A stretch of 11,082 bases of DNA from DATJFH01 sp035495815 (GCA_035495815.1 DATJFH010000205.1:1-11082); one strand, 5' to 3'. Counted from the stretch's first letter, positions 1-7,690 are shown. The notes: generated by a model not told the origin, from the sequence alone. Translations and numbers: made by a program.

Positions 1-173
1 TGAGCGTGGGCGCGCTGGTGGAAATCAGCGTGACCGGCGCCGAGGGACAGATCTTTCTTTATTCCGCCGGGACCAAGGGCGTGCTGGCGGTGATCGCGCC
101 CAAGGGCGGCAACGCCGGCCTGGTGCACCTCGAAGCCAGAGCCGTGGCCAAGGATGTCGGCGATCAGTTTTGA
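1..173 (+). CDS. Roadblock/LC7 (MglB-like) domain protein, C-terminal part
   Basis: This is the 3' end of a gene whose start lies left of the window; frame 3 is open from the first base to a TGA at 171-173. The 56 visible residues run from SVGALVEISVTGAEGQIFL to LVHLEARAVAKDVGDQF. They show the closing strands and last helix of a Roadblock/LC7 domain: a strand ending in QIFLYSAG, a strand GVLAVIAPKG, then an amphipathic helix GLVHLEARAVAKDV. Known family role: small cytoplasmic dimers such as MglB that act as GTPase-activating partners of Ras-like MglA GTPases in polarity and motility. The partner GTPase is not in the window, so the specific role is inferred. Family assignment rests on a short C-terminal stretch only. 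Confidence 0.7.
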   Translation, partial: SVGALVEISVTGAEGQIFLYSAGTKGVLAVIAPKGGNAGLVHLEARAVAKDVGDQF

Positions 174-191
174 GTCCCGTTGAAGAGTGAC

Positions 192-219
192 CGCCGCGGT
201 GGCATGCGCTGCCGCGGCG
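192..219 (+). terminator. GC-rich hairpin after the Roadblock gene, possible terminator
   Basis: CGCCGCGGTGGC (192-203) can pair with GCTGCCGCGGCG (208-219) around a 4-nt loop ATGC. As RNA this is a 12-bp stem with ten Watson-Crick pairs and two G-U pairs. It begins 18 nt after the stop of the upstream gene, where a terminator would be expected. There is no T-tract after it, so it is not a classical intrinsic terminator. It may be a U-less terminator or an mRNA 3'-end stabiliser. Confidence 0.4.
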
Positions 220-418
220 TGATCCCCTGGCGCTACGGCCCGAAGTCCGCAGGCGACAGAGGTCTGCTGCCGGGCATGAAAGCCTCGGCAAAAGTTCGCC
301 CCCCGCTCATCGAAGAGCCCGTCCCCGCCCGAGCCACCTCTCCTACGCTTCGCGAACATTTCATCCAGTCGTAATCGTTTTGAAGCATTGGACGGCAATA
401 ATCTCTTTGACGGAAGTT

Positions 419-468
419 GAGCCTCCCCCGAGATCAATGCTCCCGTTTAAAAAACGGACAGGAGGCTC
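419..468 (+). promoter_or_regulatory. Candidate SD-sequestering leader of the TonB receptor gene
   Basis: GAGCCTCC (419-426) is the exact reverse complement of GGAGGCTC (461-468), which contains most of the Shine-Dalgarno AGGAGG (460-465). The enclosed stretch holds a second perfect stem, CCGTTT (443-448) with AAACGG (452-457) and an AAA loop. Together they would form a nested structure hiding the ribosome site of the gene starting at 471. No known riboswitch consensus was recognised. The region just upstream (about 355-410) is the most AT-rich nearby and could hold the promoter, but no clear -35/-10 pair is visible. Regulation is inferred from base pairing only. The whole 174-470 gap contains no convincing gene. 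Confidence 0.4.
460..465 (+). promoter_or_regulatory. Shine-Dalgarno AGGAGG fixing a UUG start
   Basis: A full AGGAGG lies 5 nt before TTG at 471. It selects this codon over the upstream in-frame TTG at 417, which has no ribosome site and would put 18 extra residues before the signal peptide. Confidence 0.75.
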
Positions 469-470
469 TT

Positions 471-3221
471 TTGTGGAACAACACTTCCAGGGCGGCGCTC
501 GCCCTTTTTCTTGCCGCAGGCGCCCGCGCCCAGACTACCGGCACGATCCGCGGAAGCGTGCTCGACAGCCAGACCGGCAGGCCCCTGGCTGGGGTCGCCA
601 TTGCCGTTGACGGCCACTCCGACGATCGCAACATCACCGGCCCCGACGGCGGGTTCACCCTCGCCATGTCGCCAGGAAACTACACGCTCCGGTTCCGGAC
701 GTCGAACTACGCGCCGGTCGAGCTGACGGACGTCGCCGTCAGGGCCGGCGAGGCGACCGAGGCCAGTACCGTGCTGGCCAACCTCTCCGTCGTGACCCGT
801 GTGGACGTGGCGGAAAAGGTCGGCGCGCTCGAAGCGACGGCAGGGGCGATGCTCAACGAGCGCAAACTGGCCGCCGTGGTGAGCGACAGCATCAGCCGCA
901 ATGAACTGGCGTCCGGAACATCGTCGAACGCCGCCGGCGCGCTGGAAAAAGTCACCGGGGTGAGCGTCGTCGGCGACGGATTCGTTTACGTACGGGGGCT
1001 CGGCGAACGCTACAGCTCCACGCAGCTCAACGGCGCCGTGATCCCCACCACCGAGCCGGAAAAGCGGGTGGTGCCGCTCGATCTGTTTCCGGCGGGCATG
1101 ATCGAGAATATCAGGATCCTCAAAACCTACTCGCCCGACCTGCCGGCCGAGTTCTCGGGCGGAGTGGTGCAGCTGCAGACGGTGGAGTTCCCCACGCAGA
1201 AAGGCTTCAACGTCTCGTTCCAAAGCGGATTCAACACCCTCACCACGTTCGACAAGTTCCAGACCTATCCGGGCGGGAGCGGAGACTTTCTGGGGTTCGG
1301 GTCGGGCGCGCGGGGCTTACCGGCGATCATTCCGAAGAACGCCAGATTATTCGCCGGCCAGTTCAGCCCGCGGCAGCTCCAGGATTTCGGCCGGGCCTTC
1401 CCGGACAACTGGCAGGCCACGCAGGACGGGACGGCGCGGCCCGCTTTCGACTGGTCGGCGGCGGGAGGCGGCACGTTCGGCCGCTTCGGCCTGGTGGGCG
1501 CGATCACGTTTTCGAACAAGCCTCAGCTGCAAAGCGAGCTGCAGCGCTATATCCGCCAGGGCGCGGGCGCTCCGATCATTTTCACCGACTACCCCGACTA
1601 CCGGGAGTACACCGAGTCGGCCAGGCTGGGCGCAGTGTTCAACGCGGCTGTACGGCTGTCGCCCAATCACAAGGTGATCTTCCGGAATACGCTGACCCAC
1701 GACGCGGAAAAGTCGGCTCGAGAGTTCAGCGGCCACAACGGGGGCTCGGACTCCGATATTTCGGCCGAGCGGCTGCGCTACATTCAGCGGTCCCTGTTCT
1801 CGACCGGTCTCGAAGGCGACCACTCGTTTCCGGGCTGGCGCAACAGCCTCATTCACTGGCAATTCAACTACTCCGATTCGCGCCGGAACGAGCCGGACCT
1901 GCGCGACGTGATTCGCAATCTGCTGCCCGACGGCCGCTACATCTTCTCCGCCTCGGGGTCGTCGGGGGTCCGCTTTTTCTCCGAGCTGGGCGACCGCATC
2001 TACGAGCCCCAGGCGGACTACAGCATTCCGTTTTTCAAAGGTCCGGTGACGGGCATCTTCAAGACGGGGGTCCGGGTCACGGTCCGGCGGCGGGACTTCT
2101 CGGCGCGGCGGTTCCTCTATTCGCTCCAACAGAGAACCACGGTCGATCTGTTCGCGCCGGGCAATCTTCTTTTCGCGCCGGAGAACATCCGGCCGAGCGG
2201 CTTCCAGATCACCGAATTCACCCGGGCCACCGACAGCTACGCGGCGGAGATGAACATCTTCGCCGGCTATGCGCTGGCCGACGTCAGTTTCGGCCGCCGC
2301 TGGCGCGTGGAAGGCGGGCTGCGCATCGAAGACGCCGGGCAGATCGTGACCACCTACGACAACCGCGTGCCCAACGCCAGGCCGGCGCGGGCGGGGCTGC
2401 AGAACAGGGACCCCGCTCCGGCGGTCAACGTGATCTATTCGCTGTCGGCCAGACAAAACCTTCGGGTCTCTTACAGCCGCACGGTTTCGCGGCCGGATTT
2501 CCGGGAGCTGTCTCCGTTCGATTTCAACAACGTCCTGGGCGGCTTCGTGACCGCGGGCAATCCGGATTTGAAGCGGGCGACCATCGACAACTACGACGCC
2601 CGGTGGGAGTGGTTTCCGGGCGGCAAGCAACTGGTGGCGGCCAGCTTTTTCGGCAAGACGTTCCACGATCCGATCGAGCAGACGATCGTGCCCTCGAACG
2701 ATCTGCGCCAGACGTTCGTCAACGCGAAGGGCGCGCGGAACATGGGCATCGAGCTCGAATTCCGGCGGTCGCTCGGAAGCCTCCTGCCCCGTCTCCGGGA
2801 ATTCGGCGTGTCGGCGAACTTCACCTTCGTCGATTCGAGCATCACGATCAGGCCCGAGGACGCCACCATCGTGACCTCGCAATCCCGCCCGCTGCTGGGG
2901 CAGTCGCGTTACATCCTGAACACGATTCTGGAATGGCAGCGTCCCCGGTGGCGCAGCGACGCCAGATTCTACGCCAACTACGTCTCGCGGCGCCTGTCCG
3001 ACGTGGGCACGTTTCGCGTGCCGGACATCTATCAGGAGGCCAACACCTCGCTGGACTTCGTCTACCAGTACACGATCGGCGAGAAGAGCAAATGGAGCCT
3101 GCGCTTCGAAGCCGAGAACCTGGGCGACAACGACTATCGCTGGACGCAGGGACCCTTCCTGCAGCGTGAATACCGGCAGGGCCGGACCTTCCAGGCCGGC
3201 CTGAGTTACTCATTTTTCTAA
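471..3221 (+). CDS. TonB-dependent outer-membrane receptor with carboxypeptidase-regulatory-like N-terminal domain
   Basis: A 916-residue outer-membrane receptor expected to import a ligand with energy from TonB-ExbBD. The TTG start at 471 is chosen because AGGAGG lies 5 nt upstream and a signal peptide follows at once (MWNNTSRAALALFLAAGARA, cleavage likely before Q21). Residues about 22-105 form a carboxypeptidase-regulatory-like beta-sandwich (TTGTIRGSVLDSQTGRPLAG, later GPDGGFTL and GNYTLRFR). Residues about 127-235 are the plug, with VRGLGERY at 174-181, then LNGAVIPTTEPEKR, DLFPAGMIENI and SPDLPAEFSGG. The rest is a 22-strand-type barrel ending in aromatic SYSFF, the usual outer-membrane C-terminal Phe. 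The GLGERY/LNG/DLFP pattern matches receptors found beside secreted beta-helix proteins, and such a gene follows 26 nt downstream. No SusD-like partner is present. The substrate cannot be read from sequence. Confidence 0.92.
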   Translation: MWNNTSRAALALFLAAGARAQTTGTIRGSVLDSQTGRPLAGVAIAVDGHSDDRNITGPDGGFTLAMSPGNYTLRFRTSNYAPVELTDVAVRAGEATEASTVLANLSVVTRVDVAEKVGALEATAGAMLNERKLAAVVSDSISRNELASGTSSNAAGALEKVTGVSVVGDGFVYVRGLGERYSSTQLNGAVIPTTEPEKRVVPLDLFPAGMIENIRILKTYSPDLPAEFSGGVVQLQTVEFPTQKGFNVSFQSGFNTLTTFDKFQTYPGGSGDFLGFGSGARGLPAIIPKNARLFAGQFSPRQLQDFGRAFPDNWQATQDGTARPAFDWSAAGGGTFGRFGLVGAITFSNKPQLQSELQRYIRQGAGAPIIFTDYPDYREYTESARLGAVFNAAVRLSPNHKVIFRNTLTHDAEKSAREFSGHNGGSDSDISAERLRYIQRSLFSTGLEGDHSFPGWRNSLIHWQFNYSDSRRNEPDLRDVIRNLLPDGRYIFSASGSSGVRFFSELGDRIYEPQADYSIPFFKGPVTGIFKTGVRVTVRRRDFSARRFLYSLQQRTTVDLFAPGNLLFAPENIRPSGFQITEFTRATDSYAAEMNIFAGYALADVSFGRRWRVEGGLRIEDAGQIVTTYDNRVPNARPARAGLQNRDPAPAVNVIYSLSARQNLRVSYSRTVSRPDFRELSPFDFNNVLGGFVTAGNPDLKRATIDNYDARWEWFPGGKQLVAASFFGKTFHDPIEQTIVPSNDLRQTFVNAKGARNMGIELEFRRSLGSLLPRLREFGVSANFTFVDSSITIRPEDATIVTSQSRPLLGQSRYILNTILEWQRPRWRSDARFYANYVSRRLSDVGTFRVPDIYQEANTSLDFVYQYTIGEKSKWSLRFEAENLGDNDYRWTQGPFLQREYRQGRTFQAGLSYSFF

Positions 3222-3247
3222 AAGCAACCACTGCGCAAGGAGAGAAC

Positions 3248-5047
3248 ATGCGAGTATCACTGTTTCTGACTCTGGGCGGGCTGGCGGCCGCCTGCCTGGC
3301 CGCTCCGGGCGGCAAGACCGCAGCCATCATCGACGGGACTCGTCCGCAGGTGTCGATGTGGATCTGGAGCGACAAGTATGTCTATCAGGCGGGCCAGAGC
3401 CTGACGCTGCGCTGGACGGTCAAGACCCATGGAGACGAGTACCCGTACACGGTATTCGTCTACCGGCAGAACAATCAGACCGGCAGGAAGTGGTACTTCC
3501 CGGGCGGGGAAGAACCGACGGACATGAGCGGGGGCACGCTGGCGGCCGGATTTCAACCGGCTCCGCTCACGAGCCTGACCGGGTCGGTGCTGATCGGGGC
3601 GGGCGGGAAGTTTCCGGCGCTCACCATCCCGCCGGAGCCGGGCATGCATACGATCGCCGTGCAGTTGCGGGACAAGACGGGAACGCACGTGCTCAAGAGC
3701 TCCTACATGAAGATCGGCGTGGTGAAGGAAGCGGTCACCCTCTCCGGGGAAATCACGGCCGACCGCACGCTGACCAACGACACCGAGTGGGACATCAAAG
3801 GCATCGTGTACGTGAAGAACAACGCGACGCTGGCCATCGAGCCCGGGACATTCGTGATCGGGCAGCCGGGGACGACTCCGCCGTCGGCGCTGATCATCAC
3901 GCAGAACGGGAAGATCGCGGCGAACGGAACCAAGTCCCGTCCCATTGTCATGACCAGTTCGCTGCCGTTCGGCCAGCGCAGCCGGGGAGACTGGGGAGGG
4001 CTGGTGATGCTGGGCAAGGCGCCCATCAACGTGGGCGGGAACATCACCACGGGGGCCACCTGCGCCGGTTCGGCGGAAGGCTGCAAGAACGCCCCGGGCA
4101 CGTTCTACATCGAAGGGCTGGTGGGCAATGCGGACAGCGTGTACGGGGGCGCGGACCCGAATCACAATTGCGGATCGCTGAAGTACGTGCGGGTGGAGTA
4201 CGCCGGCACGATTCTCTCTCCGGACAACGAGCTGAACTCGTTCACCTGGGGCGGATGCGGCAAGGGGACCACCGCCGAGCATCTTCAGGCGATTTACGGG
4301 AAAGACGACTGCTTCGAATGGTTCGGCGGCACGATGGACGCCAAGTACCTGGTGGGCGGCCTCTGCGCCGACGACTTCACGGACTACCAGCTCGGTTATA
4401 CGGGCCGTGTGCAGTACGGGCTGATGTACCAGAGCCCGGACCAGCCCGGCAACAAGGGCGTCGAAGGGGACAACAGCGAATACGACGCGGCGGCCACTCC
4501 GTACTCGAATCCAACCTTCTTCAACATCACTTATCTCGGTCCCGGCGTGCCTGCCTGGGACGAGGCGTCGAACTCACCGGGGATTTTCGTGCGGCGCGGC
4601 AGCCGCGGGTCGTTCAACAACATCGTGGTTCAGAATTTCTACAGCCCGTGCATGGACATCAACGACACGGCCACGCAGTCGCAGGCCGATGCGGGCAACC
4701 TCACCATGAACGGCGTTCTATGCTGGAACAACAACACCGGCGCCAAGGGCGCCAACGACATGGCGGGGCAGATTCCCGCGGCATACAATCTGGCCTATGC
4801 GCGGGGCCAGAAGGGGAACGGGGCGGGGAAGAACTTCGTGGTCGCCGACCCGCTGATCGCCCGGCCGTTCGAGTACAGCGATCCGGATTTCGCGGGGCTG
4901 TTCGGCAGTCCTCTGTACCGCGCGGGCTGGATCGCGCCTCCCGACGACGGCTTCTTCGACCAGAGCGCGCAGTTCCTCGGCGGGATCGGGGAGGAAGACT
5001 GGACCGCGGAGTGGACCAACTTCCTGGTGGAGACGGACATTCAATAG
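3248..5047 (+). CDS. Secreted right-handed beta-helix-like protein partnered with the TonB receptor
   Basis: A 599-residue exported protein starting at ATG 3248, with AAGGAGAG at 3237-3244. It follows the receptor stop by 26 nt on the same strand, so the two are probably co-transcribed. Residues 1-19 are a signal peptide; Cys16 in LAAAC is a poor lipobox match, so type I cleavage seems more likely. Residues about 30-160 resemble an Ig-like beta-sandwich (VSMWIWSDKYVYQAGQSLTL). From about 165 comes a repetitive beta-helix-like region: a GIVYVKNNATLAIEPGTFVI segment, RGDWGGLVMLGKAPI (246-260), YVRVEYAGT (313-321), DDCFEWFGGT (353-362) and a C-terminal EEDWTAEWTNF (582-592). I recognise this layout from secreted proteins near TonB receptors in Bacteroidota and other phyla, whose function is not established. 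The mature part has eight cysteines (272, 279, 308, 337, 355, 373, 468, 492), suggesting disulfides. A role in presenting ligand to the receptor is inference. Confidence 0.8.
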   Translation: MRVSLFLTLGGLAAACLAAPGGKTAAIIDGTRPQVSMWIWSDKYVYQAGQSLTLRWTVKTHGDEYPYTVFVYRQNNQTGRKWYFPGGEEPTDMSGGTLAAGFQPAPLTSLTGSVLIGAGGKFPALTIPPEPGMHTIAVQLRDKTGTHVLKSSYMKIGVVKEAVTLSGEITADRTLTNDTEWDIKGIVYVKNNATLAIEPGTFVIGQPGTTPPSALIITQNGKIAANGTKSRPIVMTSSLPFGQRSRGDWGGLVMLGKAPINVGGNITTGATCAGSAEGCKNAPGTFYIEGLVGNADSVYGGADPNHNCGSLKYVRVEYAGTILSPDNELNSFTWGGCGKGTTAEHLQAIYGKDDCFEWFGGTMDAKYLVGGLCADDFTDYQLGYTGRVQYGLMYQSPDQPGNKGVEGDNSEYDAAATPYSNPTFFNITYLGPGVPAWDEASNSPGIFVRRGSRGSFNNIVVQNFYSPCMDINDTATQSQADAGNLTMNGVLCWNNNTGAKGANDMAGQIPAAYNLAYARGQKGNGAGKNFVVADPLIARPFEYSDPDFAGLFGSPLYRAGWIAPPDDGFFDQSAQFLGGIGEEDWTAEWTNFLVETDIQ

Positions 5048-5065
5048 CACGCCGGAGCGGGGCGC

Positions 5066-6049
5066 TTACGGCAGCTCGACGGCGATGATGCGCTTGGGGA
5101 CTTTGCCGACCGCGATCCTGGTCAGCTCCTTCATCGAGGCCACGTCGAGCACGGACACCGAGTCCGAGCCGGCGTTCGAAACATAGCACCGCTGGCTGTC
5201 GGGGGTGAAGGTCAGCCAGTCGGGGCCCTTGCCGACGTGGACCGTGGCCAGCCGCTTCAGGCCGGGCATGGAGAAGACGGAGACGGAGTTGTCGAGCAGG
5301 CTGGTCACCCACAGCGTCTTGCGGTCCGGCGCGATTCCGATGCCGTGCGAGAACGTGCGGGGGATCAGGGGCACGGCGCCGGGCGGGCCGTCGGGCAGGG
5401 TGATTTTGTCGACTACTTTCCGGGCGGCGAAATCGACGACGGCGAAGCCATGCAGATCCGAAAGCTGGACGAAGAGCCGCCTGGGAACGTTGTCCGGGCC
5501 GGCTTCGATGGCCACCGGCCGGGGAATTCCGCCCACCGGAATCTCGAACGCCGGCTTCATGGCGGCGATGTCGATGGCGGTCAGCTTGTTCTCTCCCATG
5601 GAGGTTGCGATCATCCAGCGGCCTTCCGGCGACATATAGACGTTGTGCGGATTGCGGCCGACGGGAACGCTCTTCACCTTCTCCATGGAGGCCGTATCCA
5701 CGACGTCCACCCAGCTCTCTTCGCGAATGCAGATGTAGACGTAGCGGCCGTCCGGCGTGATGGCGACGTTGTTCGGCCGGCGGCCGATGGGGACGCGGCG
5801 GATGACCTTCGAACTCTTGCGCTCCACGATATCCAGCACGTTCCCGGTCTCGCTGCTGACGTAGAAGCGGCTCTTGTCCGGCGAGGGCACGATGCCGTGA
5901 GGGTTGTTCGAGACCTTGAAGGTGGCCGACACGCGGTTGGCGGCGGTATCGATAACGGTGACGTCGTCACCGGCGCTGTTGGCCACGTAGACCTGAACGG
6001 AGCCGGCCATCAGCGGGGCGGCGATCGCCAGCGCAAGAAAGTGTCTCAT
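5066..6049 (-). CDS. Secreted YVTN-family seven-bladed beta-propeller protein
   Basis: A 327-residue protein made almost wholly of about 42-residue propeller blades. Strand motifs start near residues 19 (VYVANSAGDDVTVID), 61, 103, 145, 191, 245 and 287 (CYVSNAGSDSVSVLD), each followed by a P(D)G or PD turn and a VxVGxxP step. Seven blades fit one closed propeller. The start at 6049 (MRHFLALAIAAPLMA) gives an export signal, probably cleaved near residue 15. A longer in-frame start near 6268 would read antisense through the sulfatase signal repeats and is rejected. The RBS is weak. Known family members are extracytoplasmic binding or scaffold proteins; the ligand is unknown. The gene is divergent from the sulfatase with 37 bp between starts. 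Its stop lies 18 bp from the stop of the convergent beta-helix gene, with no visible terminator between them. Confidence 0.88.
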   Translation of the reverse strand: MRHFLALAIAAPLMAGSVQVYVANSAGDDVTVIDTAANRVSATFKVSNNPHGIVPSPDKSRFYVSSETGNVLDIVERKSSKVIRRVPIGRRPNNVAITPDGRYVYICIREESWVDVVDTASMEKVKSVPVGRNPHNVYMSPEGRWMIATSMGENKLTAIDIAAMKPAFEIPVGGIPRPVAIEAGPDNVPRRLFVQLSDLHGFAVVDFAARKVVDKITLPDGPPGAVPLIPRTFSHGIGIAPDRKTLWVTSLLDNSVSVFSMPGLKRLATVHVGKGPDWLTFTPDSQRCYVSNAGSDSVSVLDVASMKELTRIAVGKVPKRIIAVELP

Positions 6050-6086
6050 CGTGTCACTAAAATACAACAAGGCGGGAAGCGAATCC
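6050..6086. promoter_or_regulatory. Very short divergent intergenic region between propeller and sulfatase
   Basis: Only 37 bp separate the two divergent ATGs. On the plus strand TAAAAT at 6058-6063 differs from the -10 consensus at one base, but no good -35 lies 16-18 bp upstream. Both leaders have weak ribosome sites (GGGAAG at 6074-6079 for the sulfatase). At least one promoter must therefore lie inside the opposite gene, so the two promoters probably overlap. Assigning the TAAAAT as a -10 is tentative. Confidence 0.3.
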
Positions 6087-7682
6087 ATGAAAACCACACG
6101 TCGAGAATTTCTGGCGTCGCCGGCGGTGCTGGCGTCGCGGGCGGCTATGGCGTCGCCGGCGGCTCTGGCGGCACAGGCGGCTCTGACGTCGCGGGCGGCT
6201 CTGGCGGCGCAGGCGGCCGGGCGTCCCAACATCCTGCTGATCACCGACGACCAGCACAATGCGCGCAACCTGGGCTGCTACGGGGACACGCTGGTGCGCA
6301 CTCCGAACCTGGACAAGCTGGCGGCGCGGGGGGCGCGCTTCACGCACGCCTATGCGAACAACATGATCTGCGCGCCGTCGCGCGTTTCGATGATCACCGG
6401 GCAGTACGTTCACTCGCACGGCTACTTCGGCAACAGCGGCGAGCATCCGGGCAGGCCGGTATGGATGACCAGCTATCTTCGCCAGCACGGATACCAGACG
6501 GCGATGATCGGCAAGGCGCACTACGGCTACAAGAAAGTGGCGCAGGAATTCGATTTCATCCGGCTGTGCGACCGCATCGATACGCCGCCCGAGAATCCGC
6601 TGAAGAACGATTACTTCCGCATGCTGGTGGAGAAGGGACTGGAGAACGACGGCGACGACGTGCTGGGCGGCGAGCTGGGGCAGAACGCGCCCGCGCGGTC
6701 GCGGCTGCCGGCGGAGCTTTCGCTCGAAGCCTGGACGGCGGACTCGACGATCGAGTTCCTGCGGAAGCGCGACCGCAACCGGCCGTTCTTCGCCTTCGCC
6801 AGCTTCCAGCGGCCGCACGCGCCGATCACACCGCCGGCGCCGTACGACACGATGTACAAGCCCTCCGAGGTGAAGCTGCCGCCGAGCGTCAACGACACGC
6901 TGGCGGGCAAGCCGGCCGAGCAGACGGCGGCGGCCAAGCGGTCGGGATACCCCTACCATCCGCAGGACCAGACGAAGCTGCAGGCGATCATGGCCATGTA
7001 CTTCGGCCTGATCACGCTGGTGGACGAGAGCGTGGGGCGCATTCTGGCGGAGCTGGACGCTCAGAATCTGACCGGGACCACGCTGGTGATCTTCACCGCC
7101 GATCACGGCGACTTCTCGGGGGAGCACGGGTTCTTCCACAAGAATCTGGGGATGTACGAAGCGATCCACCGTATTCCGTTCATCGTGGCGGGCCCGGGCT
7201 TTGAAGGGGGACGGGCGCGGGAGGAGCTGGTGCAGCAGATCGACATCTTTCCCACGGCTTGCGAATTCGCCGGGGTGACGATTCCGGAGACGGTGCAGGG
7301 CTCGAGCGTGCTGCCGCTGTGCCGGCCCGGCGAGGGGCAGTGGGCGCGGACGGCGGCTTTCGGGGAAGCGGAAGACAGGAACTCGATCCGGACGCGGCGC
7401 TACCGGATGATCTACGATCCGGGCGGGAAGAACAACGAGCTGTACGATCATTCGACCGACCCCTGGGAGATGCACAACCGCTACGACGATCCGGCGTTCC
7501 AAGCCGTGCGGCTGGAGCTGGCCGAGGAGTTCCTGAAATTCTACTCGCGAACGCAGAAGCAGACGAATGCCACCAGCCTCCGGCGGGGCGGGGGCGGCGG
7601 CGAAATGGCGCCGGGTCCCACGCGCGACCTGTGGTGGAACCGGATGGACTGGAAGACGGTGAAGCGGAAATATCATTTATGA
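6087..7682 (+). CDS. Tat-exported type I sulfatase (arylsulfatase/choline-sulfatase-like, formylglycine dependent)
   Basis: A 531-residue sulfatase that hydrolyses a sulfate ester, probably outside the cytoplasm. The ATG at 6087 (MKTTRREFLA) is chosen because it puts a twin-arginine motif, RREFL, at residues 5-9; a GTG at 6051 is in frame but would bury that signal. Active-site features seen: metal-binding DDQ at 54-56 in PNILLITDDQH; CAPSR at 95-99, where Cys95 is the residue converted to formylglycine (C-x-P-S-R); GKAH with K143 and H145; RPH with H244; and ADHGD with D339-H340. The C-terminal NELYDHSTDPWEMHN is typical of the family. Length is normal. The natural substrate is not evident. 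No formylglycine-generating enzyme or radical-SAM maturase is in the window, so maturation must be encoded elsewhere. Residues 9-44 come from a tandem repeat. Confidence 0.93.
   Translation: MKTTRREFLASPAVLASRAAMASPAALAAQAALTSRAALAAQAAGRPNILLITDDQHNARNLGCYGDTLVRTPNLDKLAARGARFTHAYANNMICAPSRVSMITGQYVHSHGYFGNSGEHPGRPVWMTSYLRQHGYQTAMIGKAHYGYKKVAQEFDFIRLCDRIDTPPENPLKNDYFRMLVEKGLENDGDDVLGGELGQNAPARSRLPAELSLEAWTADSTIEFLRKRDRNRPFFAFASFQRPHAPITPPAPYDTMYKPSEVKLPPSVNDTLAGKPAEQTAAAKRSGYPYHPQDQTKLQAIMAMYFGLITLVDESVGRILAELDAQNLTGTTLVIFTADHGDFSGEHGFFHKNLGMYEAIHRIPFIVAGPGFEGGRAREELVQQIDIFPTACEFAGVTIPETVQGSSVLPLCRPGEGQWARTAAFGEAEDRNSIRTRRYRMIYDPGGKNNELYDHSTDPWEMHNRYDDPAFQAVRLELAEEFLKFYSRTQKQTNATSLRRGGGGGEMAPGPTRDLWWNRMDWKTVKRKYHL
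6111..6218 (+). repeat. Six imperfect 18-bp tandem repeats in the sulfatase signal peptide
   Basis: Six in-frame units encode hexapeptides LASPAV, LASRAA, MASPAA, LAAQAA, LTSRAA and LAAQAA (residues 9-44). The consensus is roughly CTGGCGTCGCSGGCGGCT. Units 3-4 and 5-6 look like a further 36-bp doubling. The repeat lengthens the hydrophobic part of a Tat signal and places arginines at residues 18 and 36, which is odd for that region. It also lies 62 bp upstream of the divergent propeller start, where that gene's promoter could sit. Confidence 0.9.
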
Positions 7683-7690
7683 TTCCCGAA

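Noticed and set aside
180..374. 64-codon plus-strand frame in the gap before the receptor gene
   Set aside because: It runs through the hairpin at 192-219, lacks a ribosome site and has no protein-like pattern.
355..402. Possible promoters before the receptor gene (GAACATT with CGTT, or TTGAAG with AATAAT)
   Set aside because: Spacings are wrong for ECF-type (18 bp) and sigma-70-type (11-13 bp) promoters, so neither pair is convincing.
1347..2882. 511-codon open frame antisense to the TonB receptor gene
   Set aside because: The translation is rich in Arg, Gly, Pro and Val without recognisable domains, and it lies wholly opposite a receptor with clear domains. Long antisense frames are expected in GC-rich coding DNA.
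6051..6086. Upstream GTG start at 6051 for the sulfatase
   Set aside because: It would place 12 residues before MKTTRREFL, hiding the Tat signal at the N-terminus, and overlaps the leader of the divergent gene.
6050..6268. N-terminal extension of the propeller protein from 6268
   Set aside because: The added residues are an antisense reading of the sulfatase signal repeats, and the export signal starts at 6049.
5237..7204. 655-codon plus-strand frame spanning the propeller and sulfatase genes
   Set aside because: It crosses two well supported genes in the wrong frame or strand, has low-complexity composition and no motif.
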